DNA from: Virgibacillus halotolerans
Lineage (GTDB): Bacteria; Bacillota; Bacilli; Bacillales; Amphibacillaceae
Length of the DNA stretch: 64,000 nt
NCBI RefSeq assembly: GCF_016908515.1
Contig: NZ_JAFBEA010000003.1
Coordinates: 1-64,000, forward strand
Direction: 5' to 3'
Part shown: piece after piece, positions 55,432 to 63,542 of the stretch
Layout: the number at the start of each line of letters is the position of its first letter
Numbering within the stretch: the stretch's first letter is position 1
Notes under the pieces: model-generated
The model's database searches: none
The model's input: the letters and a program-made list of their open reading frames with translations, nothing else
What the model was told of the DNA's origin: nothing
Translations under genes and position numbers: made by a program

Positions 55432-55671
55432 GTTAATGCAATTTCCCCCGGAGTTGTACACACAAAAATGTGGGATCAAATTGACAGTGAAAGAGCAGAT
55501 ATATACGGTCTCAAAAAAGGGGATGCTATTCATTCAATCACACCAACTAACCCAAAAGGTCGTGCAGGAAAATTGAGTGAAATTGCTGGATTAGTATTTT
55601 ATTTAGTAAGTGAAGGAAATTATGTGAACGGACAGTCGATTAATATTTGTGGAGGATTACAACTTAATTAA
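55432..55671 (+). pseudogene. Duplicated 3' end of the SDR gene at 49197
   Basis: The last 240 bases of the SDR gene are repeated with about nine substitutions and one three-base indel, from GTTAATGCAATTT to the stop, right after the ALDH stop. It codes for the C-terminal 75 or so residues only (VVHTKMWDQIDSERADIYGL onward), without cofactor or catalytic parts. The near-identity indicates a recent partial duplication inside the island. Confidence 0.92.
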
Positions 55672-55777
55672 AGAAAAGAGGAGGTTATAAGTATGTAAGC
55701 GGCAAATAAAATACACATAGGAATAAAAGGTCATCCGTGCGATGATCTTCTTAGAAATTAATTCGGGAGGTTATGCG

Positions 55778-56216
55778 ATGACTTTAAAAGACAAAAGGAC
55801 TGGAATCAAATGATTGACGTTAATTTAACAGGTATGTTTTTAACGGTTCAATCTGTTTACCAGCATATGATAGAAAGACAGAGTGGAAAAATCGTTTGTA
55901 TTGGTTCGGTTGCCGGGAAAATAGGCGGGGTTATAGCAGGTGCGGGCTATGTAGCTTCTAAAGGAGGAGTACATAGTTTTATAAAAGTCATTGCGAAGGA
56001 AGCAGCCCCAAGGGGATGTATATCAATAGAATTGCCCCTGGGCCAACTAATAGTGATATGTCAGATGGAATATCAATATCCTATCAGCGTGAAACGATAC
56101 CTTTGCAGAGATTAGGAGGCCCAGATGATATCGCTGAAGCTGTTTTTTTCTATCATCGCAAGCTTCAAACTTTGTCACGGGACAAATTCTTAATGTTAAC
56201 GGCGATATCTTAATGG
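55778..56216 (+). pseudogene. SDR pseudogene with internal deletion and frameshifts
   Basis: The start MTLKDK, behind GGGAGG, is fused out of frame to DWNQMIDVNLTGMFLTVQSV, so some 85-100 residues including the NAD motif are deleted. Downstream, IGSVAGKIGG and YVASKGGVHSF (catalytic Tyr/Lys) are kept. A frameshift leads to INRIAPGPTNSDMSDG and another to SNFVTGQILNVNGD. It is the third broken SDR in 3 kb. Confidence 0.85.
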
Positions 56217-56340
56217 AGTAATTTTCTTAGTGTTAACAGTTGATTTAACTTTTTATGAGGAAGGCTCAGGTAGTTCAGTGAGTCTGAATCACAATTATCA
56301 GCCTCGTGAGAATGTACTACTTAAAGGGGGGTATAAAACT

Positions 56341-57627
56341 ATGTTGGGAATACTTTTAGGATTAATTGTCTTACTCATTTTATCATATAAAGGATGGTCT
56401 ATTATATGGGTAGCTCCGATAGCGGCCGGGGTTGTAGCATTGACCGGTGGTTTAGATTTATTAGATACTTACAGAGATACCTATATGGGCGGATTTGTAG
56501 ATTTTGCAGAACAATGGTTCCCGGTATTTATGCTAGGAGCGATTTTTGCAAAATTAATGGAAATAACAGGAATGGCAAGAACAGTAGCTGTGGCCCTTAT
56601 TAACTTATTTGGCGCTAAAAGAGCCATTCTAGGTATTTTACTATCCACAGTTATCTTGACTTATGGCGGAGTCAGTTCATTTGTAGTTGTTTTTGCTGTG
56701 TACCCACTGGCATTAGAATTATTTCGTGAAGGTAATCTCCCTCGTCGGTTAATTCCCCCAACCATTGCGTTAGGGGCATTCACGTTTACAGCTGGAGCTC
56801 TACCTGGAAATCCGCAAATTAATAACCTGATCCCTATGGATTATTTTAATACAACTGCAATGGCGGCACCGCTAATGGGTTCTATTACTGGGCTTTTTAT
56901 CGGTGGAACGGGATATTTTTACCTGTGCTGGAGAGAGAAATCACTTACCCAAAAAGGGGAAACTTTTACAGAACCTAAAGATAAAAAAATACTAAGTGAT
57001 GAGGATGGAAAACCACCAAGTTTCATAGTCTCCATCATACCTATGTTAGTGGTGCTCATCATGCTTAATCTGCTAGGTCAGGATATTATAATTGCTTTAG
57101 TTTTAGGAATAACTTCTATAGTGCTGTTAAGTGTCTTCCATTGGAAAAAATTCATCTCCGCAATGAATGAGGGGGCTAGCGGGTCTGTTTTAGCTATTAT
57201 AAATACCAGTGCAGCGGTAGGGTTTGGTGCAGTTGTTCAAGCCGTTCCATCATTTAGCCAAATAGTCGACTTTTTTACTGGAATGAAAGGAAACCCTTTA
57301 ATTTCTGAGGCAATTTCTATTAATATTCTGACAGGTGTTACGGGATCTGGATCAGGAGGGCTAGAAATCGCACTAAATGCGCTAGGGGAAAACTTTTATC
57401 AAATTGCCTTAAATACAGGTATATCACCCGAAGCTTTTCACCGCGTAGCTTCCCTCTCTAGTACTGGAATGGACGCAATGCCTCATAACGGTGCTGTGAT
57501 AACAGTACTGATTGTTACAGGGTTTACACATAAAGAAGCATATAAAGATATTTTTGTAGTTGCCGTAGTCATACCAATTTTGGGGATTGCCGTAGCTATT
57601 TTATTAGCTAGTATGGGGATTATTTAA
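56341..57627 (+). CDS. GntP-family permease (gluconate/organic acid:H+ symporter)
   Basis: A 428-residue membrane protein with about twelve helices. MLGILLGLIVLLILSYKGWSIIWVAPIAAGVVALTGG, the mid-protein GAFTFTAGALPGNPQINNLIP, NTSAAVGFGAVVQAVPSF, and GVTGSGSGGLEIALNALG followed by HRVASLSSTGMDAMPHNGAVIT are typical of GntP and related carriers. ATG 56341 follows AAGGGGGG; a longer frame starts in the preceding debris and is not used. It is the probable uptake route for the island substrate, perhaps a sugar acid or hydroxybutyrate (inference). Confidence 0.88.
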   Translation: MLGILLGLIVLLILSYKGWSIIWVAPIAAGVVALTGGLDLLDTYRDTYMGGFVDFAEQWFPVFMLGAIFAKLMEITGMARTVAVALINLFGAKRAILGILLSTVILTYGGVSSFVVVFAVYPLALELFREGNLPRRLIPPTIALGAFTFTAGALPGNPQINNLIPMDYFNTTAMAAPLMGSITGLFIGGTGYFYLCWREKSLTQKGETFTEPKDKKILSDEDGKPPSFIVSIIPMLVVLIMLNLLGQDIIIALVLGITSIVLLSVFHWKKFISAMNEGASGSVLAIINTSAAVGFGAVVQAVPSFSQIVDFFTGMKGNPLISEAISINILTGVTGSGSGGLEIALNALGENFYQIALNTGISPEAFHRVASLSSTGMDAMPHNGAVITVLIVTGFTHKEAYKDIFVVAVVIPILGIAVAILLASMGII

Positions 57628-57767
57628 TGTACTGAAATAAATTTAATGCGACTTGAAAATAAACGAGAATTCATTGCTTTGAGGGTGCGATAATTATATG
57701 AATAAAAGATATGGAACAAAAAATGCAGAACTGAAAAAAAGATAATAGGAACAGAGGGTGATAATCA

Positions 57768-58055
57768 ATGAAAGCTTTATTTAAAGTAAGTTCGGGTCCG
57801 GGAAACTTGGAACTGTTGGATGTTCCTGAACCAGAATGTAAAGCCGTTACAATAAAAATACAAGTCAGATACGCGGGAATTTGCGGGGCAGATCTTCATA
57901 TTTCTCACGATACATTTCCGCATACTTCTCCTGTAATCCTTTGGCACGAATTTTCAGAAGTTGTTACAGAAGTAGGAAAACAAATAACAAAGGTAAAGCC
58001 AGAAGTCTTCCCAAATTTGTTCCATCAGAATCACTTCCAAGTCTGTTTTTACTAA
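57768..58055 (+). pseudogene. N-terminal fragment of a zinc-dependent alcohol/butanediol dehydrogenase
   Basis: MKALFKVSSGPGNLELLDVPEPE followed by VRYAGICGADLHI (first zinc Cys) and WHEFSEVVTEVGKQI matches the first 80 residues of MDR-type sorbitol or 2,3-butanediol dehydrogenases. The usual GHE is WHE here. After about 58005 the sequence leaves the family and a stop follows; the cofactor domain is lost. The start has AGAGGGTGAT upstream. Confidence 0.82.
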
Positions 58056-58094
58056 CAGTATGGTCAATACCGTCAGGACTTAATACTTTAATGG

Positions 58095-58123
58095 TTTGAT
58101 CAAACTTTTTTATAAAGCTACAC
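58095..58123 (-). mobile_element. Solitary Tn7-like end motif
   Basis: Read on the minus strand, TGTAGCTTTATAAAAAAGTTTG aligns with the right-end motif at 39141 (TGTAGATTTGAAATAAAGTTG). It lies where the alcohol dehydrogenase fragment breaks off, so it may be a second, older left terminus. Confidence 0.5.
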
Positions 58124-58268
58124 CTACTTTGCACCGACTAAGAGGTTGCTTTAGCAACGGTCTTAGCAGGATCGATGCCTGCTTTTTCCAGGAAATGGTG
58201 ATCTCTTCACCATTTCCACCATGCGAAAAAAGATATAGTAAGAGCTGTATCTTCAATCATTTTCATTA

Positions 58269-58463
58269 TTATTCTGGATATCCAGTGGTAAACATTTCAA
58301 TATTGTTATTGCTCAATCTGGTATCTATTAGCGTTTCAGTAAATTCTTTTTCATTTTCAACATATAACCTATGAATTTCTTGTTCACCGAACTTATTTTC
58401 ATAGGTTAATACATAACTGCCTACTCCGTAGAATTTATTGGATTTCATATCTTTAATAGTCAT
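58269..58463 (-). CDS. Small hypothetical protein, 64 aa
   Basis: A 64-residue soluble protein with a good AGGAGGT ribosome-binding site ten bases before its ATG. It is beta-rich at first (FYGVGSYVLTYENKFGEQEIHRLYV), then has ENEKEFTETLIDTRLSNNNIE. It resembles no family I know. It lies between two transposon-end motifs, so it is probably cargo of a Tn7-like element. Confidence 0.55.
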   Translation of the reverse strand: MTIKDMKSNKFYGVGSYVLTYENKFGEQEIHRLYVENEKEFTETLIDTRLSNNNIEMFTTGYPE

Positions 58464-58594
58464 TATTTATATACCTCCTGAATTATTTAATTATCGTTTT
58501 ACCTTTTACCAATTTTTGCTATACTTTTTTATATCACCATTTACTTTGAATATAAATCTCTAGTTTCCCCCTGCACGAATTACCTGTGGGTTTA

Positions 58595-58978
58595 AAATAA
58601 AGTTAAACCGTTTATAAAAAAGATCCACTGTTTAAAACAAGGTTGCACTGTTAAAAAGAAAAATGATCAAAATATATACGATTACTGTTGATATATCAAT
58701 GATTCATTATAAAAAGTGATTATTTTTTGAAAAATGAATAGATTACCCTTATCTAATAAATGCGTTTTGATCAATCTTTTTTATAAGATGGAAATCAGTA
58801 CATAGTGTAGAATCAATAGAGTTTCAGTTAAACTTTTTTATAAAAAATGTATACTAACTCACAAGAGGAGAATCCATTTTGATCAATCTTTTTTTCAAAA
58901 CGGATTCTTTTTATTTTCCGTAAAATGGGTTTCAGCGGAATACTTTTGATCAAACTTTAGTTTAAAGCTACACTGTAA
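58595..58978. mobile_element. Array of Tn7-like end motifs (left end)
   Basis: Two forward motifs (AAATAAAGTTAAACCG at 58595; AAACAAGGTTGCACTGTTAAA at 58634) are followed by four of reverse type, starting at 58765, 58827, 58877 and 58944 (TTTTGATCAAAC/TCTTTTTT pattern). The last ends in AAAGCTACA at 58972, the mirror of TGTAG at 39141. Spacings of 50-67 bases fit the several spaced TnsB sites of a Tn7 left end. The copy at 58877 also forms a terminator hairpin (58869-58911). Confidence 0.62.
58869..58911 (+). terminator. Hairpin inside the left-end array
   Basis: AGAATCC-TTTTGA and TCAAAA-GGATTCT form a stem around an AT loop and are followed by TTTTATTTT. It insulates the end of the element. 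Confidence 0.7.
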
Positions 58979-59015
58979 CACCCCTTAAAATAATCTTATC
59001 TTAAGGGGTGTTTTT
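58979..59015 (+). terminator. Hairpin before tnsA remnant 2
   Basis: CACCCCTTAA and TTAAGGGGTG form a 10-bp stem with five T residues. It has the same design and place as the hairpin at 39170-39207. Confidence 0.85.
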
Positions 59016-59016
59016 C

Positions 59017-59279
59017 GTGGCAAAAAGAAACGTGCATTTAAAATATAAAAATGGATTCAGGAGGGGTGAGGAAGTGGGAGAGGTTTGGAATATATACCTT
59101 GGTTAACCATTCAAAATGTCTCTTCTAAAGGACGCTCGACAAGATTAAAAGGCATTAAAATGACTAGACAGCATGAATTTTTATCTGGTATGGAACGGAA
59201 TTACTTTTATGTGTTGGAATATTCCAATCGCGTTATTGATATAAGGGAGCACTTTCCTTTATTAGTGGATTTAAAATAA
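59017..59279 (+). pseudogene. tnsA-like transposon endonuclease remnant 2
   Basis: Starting at GTG 59017 right after the hairpin, MAKRNVHLKYKNGF is followed, after a frameshift, by EYIPWLTIQNVSSKGRSTRL and KGIKMTRQHEFLSGMERNYF, then VIDIREHFPLLVDLK-stop. This is the same TnsA N-terminal domain as remnant 1 but clearly a different, diverged copy. It is truncated just after the REHFPL motif. A forward end motif follows at 59291. Confidence 0.8.
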
Positions 59280-59290
59280 TTTCAACCGTT

Positions 59291-59353
59291 AAAACAAAGT
59301 TGCACTGTTAAAAATGAAATTTGAGCAAAATATCAATGATTCATTATAAAAAG
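59291..59353 (+). repeat. Direct repeat of 58634-58716 flanking tnsA remnant 2
   Basis: AAAACAAAGTTGCACTGTTA and, further on, ATCAATGATTCATTATAAAA repeat the sequence at 58634-58716 with a 20-base deletion and a few changes. The two copies flank tnsA remnant 2. Confidence 0.8.
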
Positions 59354-59537
59354 AAATGTGTCATGGCTTGTAAAATCAACTAGCGAGGTAAAAATATTGG
59401 AAACCAAACAATTGATTACTATTAATAAAAATCGGGAGACGAAGCTTTTTACTTTTTAAATGGATGGAAACAGGTTATGATAGACAATTCATAATAAAAG
59501 TACTTCTTTAATTATAGATAGAATGAGGTAGGTATGA

Positions 59538-60971
59538 ATGACGGCTCAAACTTATAATAGAAATACAATTGTTGTCTTGTTATTGGCCGGGGCATTTATT
59601 GCTATCTTAAATCAGACGACAATGATTACAGCAATCCCGCCGATTATGAAAGAAATGAATATCAGTGCCAATACAGCCCAGTGGTTAACAACCGTTTTTA
59701 TGCTTGTCAATGGCGTGATGATTCCCATTACAGCGTTCTTAATTGAACGCTTTTCAACACGGCAGCTCTATATCACCGCCATGAGCATTTTTGCCTTTGG
59801 CATATTGATTGCTGGGATTGCGCCAAATTTTAGTGTTCTTTTACTTGGCCGGGTTATTCAGTCAGTTGGCGCAGGAATCATGATGCCGCTGATGCAAACT
59901 GTCTTTTTATTAATTTACCCTGTTCATAAGCGAGGCGCGGCAATGGGGTTGGTGGGTCTAGTTATTCAATTTGCCCCAGCTATAGGGCCCGCCCTGTCCG
60001 GTTGGTTGATCAGTGCTTATTCCTGGCGTGTTATGTTTTTCGTTATTTTACCTATTGCCTTATTGCTTATTGGCATTGCAACAAGAGCCATGAAAAATGT
60101 TACAGAACTGACGCGTCCGAAAGTCGATATCTTATCTATTATTCTATCCTCGTTTGGTTTCGGAGGATTGCTGTATGGCTTCACCTGTGCAGGAAATTTA
60201 GGCTGGGGAAATTCCATAACCATTTTCACCTTAGCAATAGGTGTGATTGCTTTGGTTCTGTTTATTGTAAGGCAACTGAGACTTGACCATCCGATGCTAG
60301 AATTTAGAGTATTTAAATATTTCATTTTCACATTGACGACCGGCATTGGGATGCTCGCATTTGTTGGGCTTATTGGGATCGAAACATTGATCCCGCTTTA
60401 TATGCAAAATATGCGGGGCTTTACGGCGATGGAGTCCGGATTGGCCATTTTACCTGGAGCGCTTGTCATGGGTTTGATGTCCCCGATTACAGGGCGTATT
60501 TTTGATAAAATTGGCGCCAAGTGGTTGGCGATTACAGGATTAATCATCATGGCGCTCACGACATTGCCATTTGTAAGCTTAACGAATTCTACTTCATTTG
60601 CTTATCTCGCCATCTATTATTCGATTCGGATGTTTGGACTGTCGATGGTGATGATGCCCGTGACAACGGCTGGATTAAATCAATTACCCAAACGGTTAAT
60701 CGCGCATGGAACAGCGATGAATAATACCATGCGCCAGGTCTCTGCATCGATTGGGACGGCGATTCTTGTGACGGTCATGACCACAACGGGAGAGGGGGCG
60801 AAGCAAGACCCAACGATCTCAAACCCGATGATTCATGGCGTGAATGTCGCTTTTATAGTAATCACCGTGCTTTCCATTGTTGGGGTTATATTAGCCTTTT
60901 TTATAAAGAAAACGTACCCTCCAGAGGAAGCAGAAAAATCAGTGGGTACAAAAGAACCGATAAGAAGTTAA
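59538..60971 (+). CDS. DHA2-family MFS drug exporter (LmrB/EmrB-like)
   Basis: A 477-residue, 14-helix drug:H+ antiporter. VVLLLAGAFIAILNQTTMITAIPPIMKEMNISANTAQWLTTVFMLVNG is the typical DHA2 opening (motif D1 region). FLIERFSTRQLYI is motif A, and GRVIQSVGAGIMMPLMQTVFLLIYPVHKRGAAMG and GLVIQFAPAIGPALSGWLI (motif C) follow. The C-terminal tail is charged. GATGAGGTAGGT precedes the ATG. No TetR/LmrA repressor is intact beside it. It lies between the second and third transposon-end regions and has somewhat higher GC than the surrounding debris. Confidence 0.9.
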   Translation: MTAQTYNRNTIVVLLLAGAFIAILNQTTMITAIPPIMKEMNISANTAQWLTTVFMLVNGVMIPITAFLIERFSTRQLYITAMSIFAFGILIAGIAPNFSVLLLGRVIQSVGAGIMMPLMQTVFLLIYPVHKRGAAMGLVGLVIQFAPAIGPALSGWLISAYSWRVMFFVILPIALLLIGIATRAMKNVTELTRPKVDILSIILSSFGFGGLLYGFTCAGNLGWGNSITIFTLAIGVIALVLFIVRQLRLDHPMLEFRVFKYFIFTLTTGIGMLAFVGLIGIETLIPLYMQNMRGFTAMESGLAILPGALVMGLMSPITGRIFDKIGAKWLAITGLIIMALTTLPFVSLTNSTSFAYLAIYYSIRMFGLSMVMMPVTTAGLNQLPKRLIAHGTAMNNTMRQVSASIGTAILVTVMTTTGEGAKQDPTISNPMIHGVNVAFIVITVLSIVGVILAFFIKKTYPPEEAEKSVGTKEPIRS

Positions 60972-61149
60972 ACTTTACTTTACTCGATTTTTTCAACAAG
61001 GTATTCTTCGCTGCTAATAGGAGTTGAATCAGTGCGATTTTTGAAGAACAACGGTTGGAACCGATAAAATCCTATTTTGAAGATTCCATAAGGAAAAGAA
61101 TATCTAAAGTCGATAAGCAAATTAAAGAAGATTGCGGAACCGCAAGCAT

Positions 61150-61232
61150 TGTTGATTTGAAATATAGTTTACTCGTTCGTAAAAAAATCAATCGTTTACC
61201 CCCTTTGATATTTTTGTCTAAAGGGGTGTTTT
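61150..61232 (+). mobile_element. Third Tn7-like end with hairpin
   Basis: TGTTGATTTGAAATATAGTT (from 61150) matches the right end at 39141 at most positions. A hairpin CCCCTTTG...TAAAGGGGTG followed by TTTT lies 48 bases further (61198-61232), as in the other two copies. No tnsA sequence follows. Upstream (61040-61145) a short charged frame (IFEEQRLEPIKSYFEDSIRK) may be the tail of a truncated cargo gene. Confidence 0.55.
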
Positions 61233-61374
61233 ATGGTTTTGTTACATGTACAAACAAGTTTATTGTTGAGTCATTTATAGGTAGGTAAAAAATGAAGTAT
61301 GCATAGTAGTTGTTTATTGAAAACTAGATCTGATGAAAATAGTCGAAATCTGAAGGTATAAATTTTATGGAATA
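61233..61374. other. Gene-free stretch after the third end
   Basis: AT-rich, no supported frame. Confidence 0.35.
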
Positions 61375-61461
61375 TTAACGCCGAGTTCTTACGTAGCCTT
61401 CTGCATAATCTTGAAAGGTTTTTTTGGTGTCTTTAATAACTTCTTTAATAAATCTTTTCAT
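61375..61461 (-). CDS. Possible 28-aa basic peptide
   Basis: A 28-codon frame on the minus strand, KRFIKEVIKDTKKTFQDYAE then GYVRTRR, with an excellent AAGGAGGG ribosome-binding site ten bases from its ATG. It would form one amphipathic basic helix. No family is recognised. The ribosome-binding site is the main support. Confidence 0.4.
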   Translation of the reverse strand: MKRFIKEVIKDTKKTFQDYAEGYVRTRR

Positions 61462-61811
61462 TTTCTTTTCCCTCCTTGTTTTCTGTATATATACATTATC
61501 TTATATAACGTGCTTTTCATCAATGTCAGTGAAAACGAAAACAATTGGTGTGAAAACGGGAACAAGAGGGAAGAAAGCGGTTATTTCTCTTACAGGCTTA
61601 AATGTTCGCTGTTTATCTTGAATTATCTTTATTTATAGGGGGAATCTAGTACTAAGGAAAAGTGTCCTTCGCTATACTCTCCCATATTGAAGGTGGGCAG
61701 TCATGGTGATATTTACTAAAAAGAATATACTATATTTTTTAAATTCTATTGTATTAATATACATTAAAAGTTATAATTATTATAATTCATTTAATTTTAG
61801 GAGAGAGTGCT

Positions 61812-63152
61812 ATGGAAAGAAAAAATATTATTATTATAGGTGCGGCGGGAAGAGACTTTCACAACTTTAATACATATTATCGTGATAATGAAGCATATAA
61901 AGTTGTTGCTTTTACAGCAGCACAAATTCCAGATATCGATGGACGTAAATATCCAAGTGAATTAGCAGGTAAACTATATCCTGAGGGGATTCCCATTTAT
62001 TCACAAGATCAATTACCAGGGTTGATTAAAGATTTACAGGTGGATGAATGTGTTTTTGCGTATAGTGATATTCGTTACGAAGATGTAATGGGAATAGGTG
62101 CGATCGTGAATGCAGCGGGGGCTAATTTCACATTGTTAGGTCCAAACAGTACGATGTTAGAAAGTAAGAAGCCCGTCATTTCTGTTTGTGCAGTAAGAAC
62201 CGGGACTGGAAAAAGTCAAACGTCACGAAAAATTATCGAAACGCTGCTGGAGCACGATTTAAAAGTCATTGCAGTAAGACATCCGATGCCTTACGGTGAT
62301 TTAAATGCACAACGTGTTCAACGCTTTGCGACAGTTGAGGATTTAAAGCAACATAATTGTACGATCGAAGAAATGGAAGAATATGAACCACATGTGGAAC
62401 GAGGAAATATTGTGTATGCGGGCGTCGATTATGCAGCTATTTTGGAAGCAGCTGAAAATGACCCAGATGGCTGTGATGTTATATTATGGGATGGAGGGAA
62501 CAATGATTTTTCTTTTTACGAGCCTGATTTAGCTGTTACTGTCTTGGACCCACATCGCCCAGGTCATGAGCTGAAATACTATCCTGGCGAAGTGTGTTTA
62601 AGAACAACTGATGTGGCTATCATTAACAAGGTCGATAGCGCAACAGAGGAAGCGATTCAAATCGTGGAAAATAATATAAGATTCGCAAGTCCAAATAGCA
62701 CAATTATTAAAGCTGAATCAACGATTACAGTTGATCATCCAGAGCGAATTGTTGGAAAACGCGTGTTAGTCGTTGAAGATGGTCCGACATTGACACATGG
62801 AGAGATGAAACTTGGCGCAGGAACAGTTGCGGCGGAACGTTTGGGTGCGAAGGAAACCATTGATCCGCGTCCATTTGCAGTAGGTACACTAGTCGAAACG
62901 TTAAACAAATACCAACATATTGGGAATGTCCTGCCGGCGATGGGATACGGCGAACAGCAATTGAAAGATCTTGAAGAATCGATTAATAAGTCTGATTGTG
63001 ATGCAGTGATTATTGGGACACCAATCGATTTAACCCGCGTCATTTCGATTAATAAACCATGTACACGTGTACACTATGATTTAGATGAAATTGGCGAACC
63101 GAACTTAAGCGATATATTAAAAGGCTTTATCCAAGAACATAAGCTTGTGTGA
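61812..63152 (+). CDS. Cyclic 2,3-diphosphoglycerate synthetase-like P-loop protein
   Basis: A 446-residue cytoplasmic protein of the family annotated from archaeal cyclic-2,3-diphosphoglycerate synthetase. Residues 1-130 form a Rossmann-like domain (IIIIGAAGRDFHNFNTYYRDN). The middle has a P-loop RTGTGKSQTSRKI near residue 137, then VIAVRHPMPYGDLNAQRVQRFAT and VILWDGGNNDFSFYEPDLAVTVLDPHRPGHE. AIINKVDSAT (NKxD, GTPase-like) follows. The C-terminus has VLPAMGYGEQQLKDLEESIN and IIGTPIDLTRVI. In bacteria its true product is uncertain. GAGAGAGTGC precedes the ATG. It is monocistronic. Confidence 0.8.
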   Translation: MERKNIIIIGAAGRDFHNFNTYYRDNEAYKVVAFTAAQIPDIDGRKYPSELAGKLYPEGIPIYSQDQLPGLIKDLQVDECVFAYSDIRYEDVMGIGAIVNAAGANFTLLGPNSTMLESKKPVISVCAVRTGTGKSQTSRKIIETLLEHDLKVIAVRHPMPYGDLNAQRVQRFATVEDLKQHNCTIEEMEEYEPHVERGNIVYAGVDYAAILEAAENDPDGCDVILWDGGNNDFSFYEPDLAVTVLDPHRPGHELKYYPGEVCLRTTDVAIINKVDSATEEAIQIVENNIRFASPNSTIIKAESTITVDHPERIVGKRVLVVEDGPTLTHGEMKLGAGTVAAERLGAKETIDPRPFAVGTLVETLNKYQHIGNVLPAMGYGEQQLKDLEESINKSDCDAVIIGTPIDLTRVISINKPCTRVHYDLDEIGEPNLSDILKGFIQEHKLV

Positions 63153-63479
63153 TAAAGCTTTGGTACCACCAAAACTATCGCGACGCAGTTGAAAGACTGC
63201 AAATGATCAATTAACTGATTCCCTGTGTTCCCAAGATATTGTTCGAAACATAAAGCCAGTCTTATATATCATGGGTTCGATTTGCGTATTTTAACGGGGC
63301 GATCAAGGTATGGGATGCGATTCTCATATTTTTTCTATTTTTTTTGAGCACTCAGGGTTTGGTTTATTTAATCAATTATTATCAAATCATAACTTGTGTT
63401 TATTTACTCAGTATTTAGACGCTTTTGGCTCTCTTTTTTCACGTATAGCTCAATTCCTTAAATAATTATTTTAATATTG
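63153..63479. other. Gene-free stretch between the synthetase-like and marR genes
   Basis: No gene or clear terminator is visible. The promoter of the next gene begins at 63480. Confidence 0.4.
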
Positions 63480-63508
63480 TTGAAATGGAAACAAAAATTC
63501 GATATAAT
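63480..63508 (+). promoter_or_regulatory. Sigma-A promoter of the marR gene
   Basis: TTGAAA (63480-63485) and TATAAT (63503-63508) are separated by exactly 17 bases, 34 bases before the start codon. Confidence 0.8.
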
Positions 63509-63542
63509 ATGATTGATGTACCAAAGCGTGGGAGGACAGGCC

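Noticed and set aside
39136-58977. Five-base target duplication of the Tn7-like element
   Set aside because: TTTTG before the right end and CTGTA after the left-end motif do not match, so no duplication can be claimed; later rearrangement may have removed it.
61055-61288. 77-codon frame spanning the third transposon end
   Set aside because: It reads through the end motif and hairpin. Only its first third could be the tail of a truncated gene.
61411-61638. Overlapping plus-strand frames after the third end
   Set aside because: Low-complexity AT-rich frames opposite a small minus-strand frame that has a far better ribosome-binding site.
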